In this document: positions 15,592-23,351 of the stretch, piece by piece
Position numbering within the stretch: position 1 is the stretch's first letter
Layout of the letters: each line of letters starts with the position of its first letter
Source of the DNA: Gammaproteobacteria bacterium
GTDB taxonomy: Bacteria > Pseudomonadota > Gammaproteobacteria > Acidiferrobacterales > SZUA-150
DNA length: 28,246 nucleotides
Direction: 5' to 3'
NCBI GenBank assembly: GCA_029880755.1
Contig: JAOUNW010000006.1
Location: forward strand, 1-28,246
Notes under the pieces: model-generated
Database searches by the model: none
Seen by the model: the letters and a program-made list of their open reading frames with translations, nothing else
Told to the model about the DNA's origin: nothing
Made by a program: the position numbers and the translations under genes

Positions 15592-16647
15592 GTGAACAAG
15601 AACTGGCAAAACTTCATGGTCGCCTCGGGCGCATTCATCGAAAACGGCGTGATTGCACATTTCGGCAATCTTGCCACTGAAATTGAGGCCATGGCCAACA
15701 ACAATTGCATGGCTGACCTGTCTCACTATTCGGTTATGGAGGTAAGCGGTGATGATGCAACTGAATTTCTTCAGGGCCAGCTAACCAATGACATCAAACA
15801 GATAGATGCCAAACATAGCCAGCTGAGTGCCTACTGTACCCCCAAGGGCAGAATTCTATCGATTTTCCGACTGTGGAAAAGGGATGATAGTTATCTGCTC
15901 ACTCTGCCATCTGAATCCAAAGAAGCCCTAATTTCCAGACTTCGTATGTATGTATTGCGCAGTAAAGTGATTTTCAAGGAATCGGAGCTGGTACACATTG
16001 GCCTTGCAGGCCCCGACATCCCGGCACTATTAAGAAACCGATTCGAACAACTGCCTCAATCGGCGGATGAAAGTATGGCCCAAGACGATATAACCATTAC
16101 CCGGATTGCCGGTATCGGCCCTCGATTTGAAGTTATTGGAAAGGAGGCTGGAATAACCGCCCTGTGGGAATCACTGAAACCCGAGGTCACGCAGGTTGGC
16201 TCACATGCCTGGGCCTGGGGGGATATTGTTTCGGGTGTTCCTATAATAACGGCAGAGTCTTCAGAGGCATTCGTGCCTCAAATGGTCAATTTGGAACTCC
16301 TAAACGGAGTCAATTTTAAAAAGGGTTGTTACCCGGGACAGGAGATCGTTGCCAGAACAAAATACCTGGGAAAGCTAAAACAACGCATGTTTCATGGGCG
16401 AGTCAGCGCCGATGCGCTTCCGACACCTGGTACCTCCCTTTATGCGCCGGAGTTTAACGATCAACCCGCAGGCAAGGTCATGCATGCTGAACGCGCACCC
16501 GACGGCAAAATCGATCTGTTGGTGGTAGCTCAGATAAATAGTGTAAGGCATGGCGATATGTCACTGGGAAGTATCACCGGGCCCGGCATAGAGTTTGTGA
16601 AATTACCTTACGTTATCCCAGAGCTTGAGGAAGACACACCGTCCTGA
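15592..16647 (+). CDS. ygfZ: folate-binding Fe-S cluster maintenance protein YgfZ
   Basis: YgfZ is a tetrahydrofolate-binding protein related to the glycine cleavage T protein; it supports synthesis or repair of some Fe-S enzymes, including MiaB and succinate dehydrogenase. The 351-residue product has the diagnostic KGCYPGQEIVART motif with C246. The upstream GQLTNDI and the C-terminal barrel are also present. The start is GTG with AGGAAAG (15581-15587) a few bases upstream. It is divergent from sdhC. In E. coli ygfZ is divergent from sdhE-ygfX, so here the sdhCDAB genes lie between the two halves of that locus. Confidence 0.95.
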   Translation: MNKNWQNFMVASGAFIENGVIAHFGNLATEIEAMANNNCMADLSHYSVMEVSGDDATEFLQGQLTNDIKQIDAKHSQLSAYCTPKGRILSIFRLWKRDDSYLLTLPSESKEALISRLRMYVLRSKVIFKESELVHIGLAGPDIPALLRNRFEQLPQSADESMAQDDITITRIAGIGPRFEVIGKEAGITALWESLKPEVTQVGSHAWAWGDIVSGVPIITAESSEAFVPQMVNLELLNGVNFKKGCYPGQEIVARTKYLGKLKQRMFHGRVSADALPTPGTSLYAPEFNDQPAGKVMHAERAPDGKIDLLVVAQINSVRHGDMSLGSITGPGIEFVKLPYVIPELEEDTPS

Positions 16648-16681
16648 GTCAAAGTACTGTGGACTGCCGTTAGCAGGATTT

Positions 16682-17008
16682 TTATTTAGGCTTCGATCGC
16701 GAGGGTCGATCTTCGTTGTCGGATGGTTGAATCAAATGAAAAAAGGTTTCATCTTTTTTAATCATGCCTAGCTCCGAGCGGCTGCGTTCTTCGATCGCCG
16801 CCAGTCCTTGTTTCAGATCCGCGACTTCGGCAGCCAACGCCTGATTTCTGTCCGCCAGGCGCTTATTTTCGTCGCGCTGTAACTGTATCTCGCGCTTGAG
16901 TTGCCAAATATTAAAGACGCTACTGTCACCGAACCATAGGGGGTACTGAAGAATAATTAAAAGGACTATCAGCCCATAGAGCACAGTCCTTTCCAGATTA
17001 AATTTCAT
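16682..17008 (-). CDS. ftsB: cell division protein FtsB
   Basis: FtsB is a single-pass inner-membrane protein that forms the FtsQLB complex activating septal peptidoglycan synthesis. The 108-residue product has a short cytoplasmic N-terminus, one membrane helix (about 9-26), a coiled coil (about 34-75) rich in Leu, Lys, Arg and Glu, and the EERSRSELGMIKKDETFF segment typical of FtsB. The ATG directly follows the eno stop with no spacer. eno-ftsB is conserved in gammaproteobacteria; ispD, often next, is not here. ftsB converges on ygfZ. Confidence 0.95.
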   Translation of the reverse strand: MKFNLERTVLYGLIVLLIILQYPLWFGDSSVFNIWQLKREIQLQRDENKRLADRNQALAAEVADLKQGLAAIEERSRSELGMIKKDETFFHLIQPSDNEDRPSRSKPK

Positions 17009-18322
17009 TTAGCCCGTTTGTCGACCTGCCCCGGACGGATTGCGCAACGCTGAGAACGCATCGTACCCTGCATATACCGCAGAAGCGCCAAGCGCTTCTT
17101 CTATTCTCAATAACTGGTTATATTTCGCGATTCGATCCGACCGAGAGAGAGAGCCTGTTTTGATCTGACCGCTACCGGTTGCAACAGCAATGTCGGCAAT
17201 ACAGGTATCTTCAGTTTCACCGGAGCGATGTGAAATGACAGAGGTGTAGCCAGCCTGTTTGGCCATGGCAATGGCTTCCAGTGTTTCTGTCAAGGTGCCG
17301 ATCTGGTTTACCTTGATCAGAATTGAATTGGCGATTCCTTTCTTGATGCCTTCGCTTAATATCCGTGTGTTTGTAACAAACAAATCGTCTCCAACCAACT
17401 GCACTTGACCGCCCAGTTTTTTGGTAAGGATATCCCAGCCACTCCAATCATTTTCTCCCATACCATCTTCAATGGTAATAATGGGATACTTGTCCACCCA
17501 GGAGCTCAGAAAGTCTGTCATGCCCTGAGAATCCAGAGTAACGCCTTCGGAGGTTAAATGATATTTCCCGTCTTTATAGAATTCCGAACTGGCTGCATCA
17601 ATACCAATGTATATATCAACGCCAGGTCGGTAACCCGCGGCCTCTATGCCTTGAAGGATTATTTTGATGGCGGACTCATTGGAATCGAGATCTGGCGCAA
17701 AACCACCCTCGTCACCCACTGCTGTATTTAATTTTTGTTTCTGCAGCACCTTCTTGAGCGCATGAAAAACTTCCGTCCCCCAGCGTAGCGCCTCAGAAAA
17801 AGACGGTGCACCCACAGGCAGAATCATAAATTCCTGAATATCTACACTATTGTCGGCATGAGCACCGCCATTAATTATGTTCATCATAGGGACCGGCATA
17901 CGGAAGTTTTCCTGCTTCCCCAGATATTGGTACAAAGCCTTACCCGTCTGATTGGCAGCGGCTTGGGCCGTTGCCAGGGAAACTGCCAGTATGGCATTGG
18001 CCCCCAGACGATGCTTGGTGTCAGTTCCGTCCAGCGCAATCATTGTTCGATCAATGCCTGCCTGGTCCGAAGCGCTCATACCAAGTATTGCCTCACGAAT
18101 CTCTCCATTGACATTGGCGACCGCTTTCGTAACGCCCTTTCCGTTGTAACGTTTTTTATCGCCGTCACGTAATTCCACGGCCTCGCGCTCACCCGTTGAT
18201 GCACCTGAAGGAACGGAGGCCCGGCCAAATGCACCTGACACCAGTGTAACCTCCGCCTCAACGGTCGGGTTACCGCGTGAATCCAGAATTTCTCTTGCAT
18301 GTACTTCTACTATCTTTGTCAT
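17009..18322 (-). CDS. eno: enolase (phosphopyruvate hydratase)
   Basis: Enolase interconverts 2-phosphoglycerate and phosphoenolpyruvate in glycolysis and gluconeogenesis, and in E. coli also belongs to the RNA degradosome. The 437-residue protein has the N-terminal AREILDSRGNPTVE and GASTGEREAVELRDGD segments and the Mg-binding residues in IEDGMGENDW and LVGDDLFVTN. The signature SILIKVNQIGTLTET holds the catalytic Lys, and ISHRSGETEDT follows. It lies 53 bases after kdsA and is contiguous with ftsB. Confidence 0.98.
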   Translation of the reverse strand: MTKIVEVHAREILDSRGNPTVEAEVTLVSGAFGRASVPSGASTGEREAVELRDGDKKRYNGKGVTKAVANVNGEIREAILGMSASDQAGIDRTMIALDGTDTKHRLGANAILAVSLATAQAAANQTGKALYQYLGKQENFRMPVPMMNIINGGAHADNSVDIQEFMILPVGAPSFSEALRWGTEVFHALKKVLQKQKLNTAVGDEGGFAPDLDSNESAIKIILQGIEAAGYRPGVDIYIGIDAASSEFYKDGKYHLTSEGVTLDSQGMTDFLSSWVDKYPIITIEDGMGENDWSGWDILTKKLGGQVQLVGDDLFVTNTRILSEGIKKGIANSILIKVNQIGTLTETLEAIAMAKQAGYTSVISHRSGETEDTCIADIAVATGSGQIKTGSLSRSDRIAKYNQLLRIEEALGASAVYAGYDAFSALRNPSGAGRQTG

Positions 18323-18375
18323 TTTTCTGTCTTTTATCTAATTTTGCATTAACTGAATTATAAGACTACGAGGAA

Positions 18376-19212
18376 TCAAAGCGTCGTCTCGATAAACCCG
18401 GCAGCCTTCACTATCCTGTCTATTTCTTTGAGGGTCTCCAGAAGCGCTTCCATCTTCCCCAATGGCCAGGCATTGGGGCCGTCACTCAGCGCCTTCTCCG
18501 GATTCGGATGAGTCTCCATAAACAAGCCGGAAACCCCGGCGGCAATGGCGGCTCTGGCCAGCACTGGCACATGTTCTCGTTGTCCACCTGAACGGGTTCC
18601 CTGTCCACCCGGCAACTGTACCGAATGAGTGGCGTCAAAAACAACCGGACAGCCCGTCTCACGCATAATGGCCAGCGAGCGCATATCTGAAACCAAATTA
18701 TTATAACCGAACGAGGCACCGCGCTCGCATACCATAATCCTGTCTTTGCCACCCGCCGCGATAGCTTTATCTACTACATTCTTCATGTCCCCCGGTGCCA
18801 GAAATTGTCCCTTTTTAATATTCACTGGTTTACCACCTTTCACCACTGCATCAATAAAGTCCGTCTGCCGACATAGAAATGCGGGAGTCTGTAGCACATC
18901 CACCACACGAGCTACCTTTTCAATTTGCTCTACTTCATGAATATCGGTTAATACCGGTACACCGATTTCCTGTTTTACTTTGGCAAGAATTGCCAAACCT
19001 TCATCCATTCCCGGACCACGAAAGGATTTTCCTGAACTGCGGTTTGCCTTGTCGAATGATGATTTATAAATAAAAGGGATACCCAGTTTATCAGTAATAG
19101 ACTTCAACTGGGCGGCTGACTCCAACGCCAGTTTCTCTGATTCAATGACGCAGGGGCCTGCAATCAGAAAAAAAGGCTTATCGAGGCCGACCTCGAAATG
19201 ACATAACTTCAT
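18376..19212 (-). CDS. kdsA: 3-deoxy-8-phosphooctulonate synthase, predicted metal-dependent class
   Basis: KdsA condenses phosphoenolpyruvate with arabinose 5-phosphate to make KDO 8-phosphate, the precursor of the inner-core sugar of lipopolysaccharide. The 278-residue barrel shows FDKANRSSGKSFRGPGMDEGL, INIKKGQFLAPGDMKN and CERGASFGYNNLVSDMRSL. The N-terminal motif is AGPCVIESE with C21. E. coli and Pseudomonas KdsA have Asn here, whereas the metal-dependent class (for example Aquifex) has this Cys as a metal ligand. The matching His (FDATHS), Glu (ETHP) and Asp (SDGPNAWPL) are also present. The ATG overlaps the pyrG stop by 4 bases. Confidence 0.96.
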   Translation of the reverse strand: MKLCHFEVGLDKPFFLIAGPCVIESEKLALESAAQLKSITDKLGIPFIYKSSFDKANRSSGKSFRGPGMDEGLAILAKVKQEIGVPVLTDIHEVEQIEKVARVVDVLQTPAFLCRQTDFIDAVVKGGKPVNIKKGQFLAPGDMKNVVDKAIAAGGKDRIMVCERGASFGYNNLVSDMRSLAIMRETGCPVVFDATHSVQLPGGQGTRSGGQREHVPVLARAAIAAGVSGLFMETHPNPEKALSDGPNAWPLGKMEALLETLKEIDRIVKAAGFIETTL

Positions 19213-20861
19213 TGTGCTACCACGGTCTGTTTGGAAGATGCCGCATGCTTATTACGTGCAGCGTTAATATAACCACTGAACAGGGGATGCCCTTTTCTTG
19301 GAGTGGAAGTGAATTCGGGATGAAATTGCACGCCAATGAACCAAGGATGATCAGTCAGTTCTACGATTTCCACCAACGTATCATCAGCCGAGACTCCGGC
19401 AATCATCAAACCTTTATCCTGCAATATTTTTTTATACTGGTTATTAAATTCATAGCGGTGCCGATGCCGCTCGGTAATCACATCCTGCTTGTACAACGAA
19501 TGTGCCAGTGAGCCCGGAATCAATTTGCATGACTGCCCGCCCAGACGCATGGTGCCACCCAGATCGCTATTGGAGTTACGAGACTCCTTCTTACCTTCGC
19601 TGTTGACCCATTCCGTAATCAGAGCGATAACAGGATGCGATGTGTTCGGTTCCAGTTCGGTGCTATGTGCACCGGTTAGTCCAGCGACATTGCGTGCAAA
19701 CTCGATCACAGCTAATTGCATACCAAGACATATTCCCAGATAGGGTATTTTGTGAGTACGTGCATAATTGACGGCTGTGATTTTCCCTTCTATACCGCGC
19801 TCGCCAAATCCACCGGGAACAAGGATCGCATCCACGTTCTCCAGATCTTGCGTACCTTCCGTTTCAATTTTTTCCGAATCCACGTATTTAATATTTACGT
19901 GGGTTCGTGTGTGTATTCCGGCGTGGATTAATGCCTCGGACAATGATTTATACGACTCCGTCAGATTTACGTACTTGCCAACCATGGCAACCGTGACCTC
20001 CCCGTCGGGGTTTTCCATGTTATAGACCACCTTGTCCCATTTGGATAAATCAGCCGGCGGCACATTTAGCTTAAGCTTTTCGGCGACAATGTCGTCCAGT
20101 GATTGCTGGCGTAACAGCCCGGGTATTTTATAAATACTGTCAACGTCTACGGCGGAAATGACCGCACGCGCGGGAACATTGGTAAACAAGGCAATTTTCT
20201 GTCGTTCGCCTTCCGGAAGCGGACGCTCGGCGCGACACATAAGAATATCAGGCTGGATGCCGATGGACCGAAGTTCCTTGACCGAGTGTTGCGTCGGTTT
20301 GGTTTTAATTTCACCGGATACGGCAATATAGGGAACAAGCGTCAAGTGCATATAGAGTACATTGCTCGGGCCCATTTCGATGCCCATTTGCCTAATGGCT
20401 TCCAGAAAAGGCAATGACTCGATATCACCCACCGTACCGCCGATCTCCACCATGGCAATATCGGTGTTGCGGGCACCTTTGTTTATACAACGCTTGATCT
20501 CATCAGTGATATGCGGAATTACTTGAACAGTTCCGCCCAAATAATCGCCCCGGCGTTCCTTGCGAATAACATTTTCGTAAATCTGGCCGGTGGTAAAGTT
20601 GTTGTCACGAGTCATAGTGGTATTAACAAAACGCTCGTAATGACCCAGATCCAGGTCGGTCTCGGCCCCGTCTTCCGTTACGAACACCTCACCGTGCTGA
20701 AAGGGGCTCATAGTGCCGGGATCAACATTAATGTAGGGATCAAGCTTAAGGAGAGTAACTTTCAGACCACGGGCTTCCAGCAAAGCAGCCAGCGAGGCTG
20801 CGGCAATACCCTTCCCCAGGGAAGATACCACCCCACCCGTAATAAAAATAAATTTGGTCAT
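19209..20861 (-). CDS. pyrG: CTP synthase
   Basis: PyrG makes CTP from UTP, ATP and glutamine. The 550-residue protein has the N-terminal synthase domain (FITGGVVSSLGKGIAAASL at about 5-23, DPYINVDPGTMSPFQHGEVFV) and a C-terminal glutamine amidotransferase domain. The latter carries the nucleophile Cys in YLGICLGMQ and the His-Glu pair in GVQFHPEF. An Ala- and Gln-containing tail follows. It overlaps kdsA by 4 bases, and tilS ends 122 bases upstream. The pyrG-kdsA-eno-ftsB order is conserved in gammaproteobacteria. Confidence 0.98.
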   Translation of the reverse strand: MTKFIFITGGVVSSLGKGIAAASLAALLEARGLKVTLLKLDPYINVDPGTMSPFQHGEVFVTEDGAETDLDLGHYERFVNTTMTRDNNFTTGQIYENVIRKERRGDYLGGTVQVIPHITDEIKRCINKGARNTDIAMVEIGGTVGDIESLPFLEAIRQMGIEMGPSNVLYMHLTLVPYIAVSGEIKTKPTQHSVKELRSIGIQPDILMCRAERPLPEGERQKIALFTNVPARAVISAVDVDSIYKIPGLLRQQSLDDIVAEKLKLNVPPADLSKWDKVVYNMENPDGEVTVAMVGKYVNLTESYKSLSEALIHAGIHTRTHVNIKYVDSEKIETEGTQDLENVDAILVPGGFGERGIEGKITAVNYARTHKIPYLGICLGMQLAVIEFARNVAGLTGAHSTELEPNTSHPVIALITEWVNSEGKKESRNSNSDLGGTMRLGGQSCKLIPGSLAHSLYKQDVITERHRHRYEFNNQYKKILQDKGLMIAGVSADDTLVEIVELTDHPWFIGVQFHPEFTSTPRKGHPLFSGYINAARNKHAASSKQTVVAQ

Positions 20862-20983
20862 GAATTCCCGTCGAAAGAATTAAGTCTGAACGGGATCACA
20901 AAGTACCAGATGGCACGGTTACATACAACCTGTGGATTGCGTGCCTTGAAAATATCGATGAAGAGTGCCGGTTCATACATAAA

Positions 20984-22330
20984 CTAGCGTTGTTGCCAAA
21001 TTAGTCTGATGCCTGGTTCGTCCGGTTTTGCCGCAAAAGGTTCGCATACCCAGAGATCAGCGATTGCCGCCAGCTCGCCATCAATATACAGCAGCGGCAA
21101 TCTGGACCGCTGCCAAGGTGGAATGCCCTGCTCCTGCAGTAGATTTTTCAGTTTGTGGTGGAAAGTCCGACCGGGCAGGCGGCAGCTTTCTCCGCCCCGG
21201 CGTAAACGGACTTGGGCCGGCCCCTTATTGAGACCTTTCCGGGACAGACCACCACCAACGGTGATTTGAGTCATTAATTGATACCCAGTGTCGGCAATAG
21301 ACAGTGGGCTTTCTAAGTCCCATGACAAACAGGTTTCCGGAGAAATCCGTTTTAATACCGGCGTTAGATAGAGCCTGTCCCGATAGCGATGGACCTCTGC
21401 CTCGGACCAGCGAATCTCTCTATGGCGGCAATCCGGAGCGCGAATACAGGCCACGATTTCGTTAATATGGTGACTGGCTGGCGGGCGATACCCCCAAACA
21501 GTAATCCAGACACGGATCAGGTTGCGCAACCGGCTATCTGGCAAGCCAGATATCGCCGAGACAACCAACTGCCGTGGCTGAATTTGGTAGATCAATAAAT
21601 CCTGCCGTCCCAGTTGTTCCAGCAATTCCGAGGCATCCGCCATATGGGCGGCTGTCCTCGCCAATACCTTTGCTGTTTCCGGCCAACATTGTTCCAGAAC
21701 CGGCATTAACCGCTTGCGCAGAAAATTGCGGCGATAGCGTGAGTCAGTATTACTGTCATCTTCGACCCAGGTGAGCTGGTGGTGTTCTGCATAACATTGC
21801 AGTTCAGCTCGGGAAAACGGTAACAGTGGGCGGGCATGGTGACCGCGGGCACACGGTTTCATGGCCGACATGCTTGCCATACCTTTGATGCCGGCGCCTC
21901 TAAGCATTTGCAGTAACAGTGTTTCCGCCTGATCATTTTGGTGATGGGCTGTCAACAACACTTCGCCGGGTTCCAGCAACTCTTCAAAGCATGCATAGCG
22001 TTTTTTGCGCGCTTCCGCTTCGATGCCATCCGGACTGTTTTTATCTACCTGAATTCGCCGGATAGTGAGCGGTACCTCCAGCAACTGACACACAGACTGG
22101 CAGTGTTGTTCCCAGAATTCTGCCTGGTCGCTCAGGCCATGGTTAATATGAATGGCCTGAATACTCCAGCCGTAACGCTGGCTTTGGCCTGCCAGCGCAT
22201 GCAATAACACATGAGAATCCAGACCACCGCTGAATCCCAGTTTGAGGTGGGCACCTTGTTGAATTCCCAGATTATCAATCAGAATCCGCGTGAGGCGGGA
22301 CGGAGAAAAATGTGTGCTAGTTTTCTTCAA
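20984..22330 (-). CDS. tilS: tRNA(Ile)-lysidine synthase
   Basis: TilS attaches lysine to C34 of tRNA-Ile(CAU), giving lysidine and switching the anticodon to read AUA. The 448-residue protein has the PP-loop ATP-binding motif FSGGLDSHVLL (about 33-43), then HINHGLS, EAEARKKRYACFEE and LTAHHQNDQAETLLLQMLRGAGIKGMASM. The C-terminal tRNA-binding domain includes RLRRGGESCRLPGR and PPWQRSRLPLLYIDGELAAI. The frame opens at a TTG (22330) with a 14-base overlap with accA and no clear ribosome-binding site, so the exact start is uncertain. Confidence 0.95.
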   Translation of the reverse strand: MKKTSTHFSPSRLTRILIDNLGIQQGAHLKLGFSGGLDSHVLLHALAGQSQRYGWSIQAIHINHGLSDQAEFWEQHCQSVCQLLEVPLTIRRIQVDKNSPDGIEAEARKKRYACFEELLEPGEVLLTAHHQNDQAETLLLQMLRGAGIKGMASMSAMKPCARGHHARPLLPFSRAELQCYAEHHQLTWVEDDSNTDSRYRRNFLRKRLMPVLEQCWPETAKVLARTAAHMADASELLEQLGRQDLLIYQIQPRQLVVSAISGLPDSRLRNLIRVWITVWGYRPPASHHINEIVACIRAPDCRHREIRWSEAEVHRYRDRLYLTPVLKRISPETCLSWDLESPLSIADTGYQLMTQITVGGGLSRKGLNKGPAQVRLRRGGESCRLPGRTFHHKLKNLLQEQGIPPWQRSRLPLLYIDGELAAIADLWVCEPFAAKPDEPGIRLIWQQR

Positions 22331-23276
22331 ATTTGCCGTATTGCTTAAATTTTACGTAACGCTTTTGCACAACCTGGTCGATGGGCTGCCGGGTTAATTC
22401 ATTTACCGCGGTAACCAGCTTGTTTTTCAAGGTCAGGGCAATCTCTTCCTGGTTCCGGTGGGCGCCCCCCAACGGTTCCGGAATAATATCATCCACCAGA
22501 CCCAGCTTTTTCAACCGTTCAGCCGTAATCCCCATCGCCTCGGCGGCCACAGCCGCCTTATCAGCACTCTTCCATAGTATGGAAGCGCACCCTTCTGGGG
22601 AGATCACCGAATATGTGGAATATTGCAGCATAATAAGCTTGTCGCAAACGCCAATGGCCAGCGCGCCGCCGGATCCGCCTTCACCAATAACGACGCTGAC
22701 AATAGGCGACCTGAGTTCGGCCATGACATACAGATTGCGGGCAATGGCCTCACTTTGACCGCGTTCCTCGGCACCGACACCGGGATAGGCGCCCGGGGTA
22801 TCGATCAAGGTAATGACCGGCAAGTGAAAACGTTCCGCCATACGCATCAACCGCAAAGCTTTGCGGTACCCTTCCGGCCTGGGCATGCCAAAATTGCGTT
22901 GAATCTTCTGTTGGGTATCCCGCCCTTTTTGGTGGCCAATGATGACAACTGGCCGGCCTTCCAGGCGCCCAATGCCGCCAACAATAGCGGGATCATCCGC
23001 AAATAAACGATCCCCGTGCAACTCCTGGAAGTCCGTGATGATCCGGCTGATATAATCCAGCGTGTAGGGCCGCTGCGGATGACGCGCCAGTTGCGACACT
23101 TGCCATGGCGTCAGGGAATCGAAAATCGACTCAGTGAGTTTTTTGCTCTTGTCCTGGAGCCGGGAAATTTCATCCTGGATATCGATATTTCCGGTTTTAT
23201 CTGCCTGACGCAGGGCTTCGATCTTGGCATCGAGGTCGGCAATGGACTGCTCAAATTCCAGATAATTTTGGTTCAT
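22317..23276 (-). CDS. accA: acetyl-CoA carboxylase carboxyltransferase subunit alpha
   Basis: AccA is the alpha half of the carboxyltransferase that moves carboxyl from biotin to acetyl-CoA, forming malonyl-CoA for fatty-acid synthesis; its partner AccD is not in the window. The product is 319 residues, the E. coli length. It begins NYLEFEQSIADLDAKIEALR and carries FQELHGDRLFADDPAIVGGIGRL, HQKGRDTQQKIQRNFGMP and the oxyanion-forming GEGGSGGALAIGV. It lies 75 bases after dnaE in the usual dnaE-accA-tilS order. Confidence 0.98.
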   Translation of the reverse strand: MNQNYLEFEQSIADLDAKIEALRQADKTGNIDIQDEISRLQDKSKKLTESIFDSLTPWQVSQLARHPQRPYTLDYISRIITDFQELHGDRLFADDPAIVGGIGRLEGRPVVIIGHQKGRDTQQKIQRNFGMPRPEGYRKALRLMRMAERFHLPVITLIDTPGAYPGVGAEERGQSEAIARNLYVMAELRSPIVSVVIGEGGSGGALAIGVCDKLIMLQYSTYSVISPEGCASILWKSADKAAVAAEAMGITAERLKKLGLVDDIIPEPLGGAHRNQEEIALTLKNKLVTAVNELTRQPIDQVVQKRYVKFKQYGKFEEN

Positions 23277-23351
23277 TTGGTGTATCTAGCAGAAAATGTA
23301 AAGTTATAGAGTAACGAATACCGCGAAGAATAGCACAGTTTTGGCTGACAA

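Noticed and set aside
16648..16681. Terminator between convergent ygfZ and ftsB
   Set aside because: CTGC-CGTTA-GCAG followed by GATTTTT is terminator-like but the stem is only 4 bp, too weak to claim.
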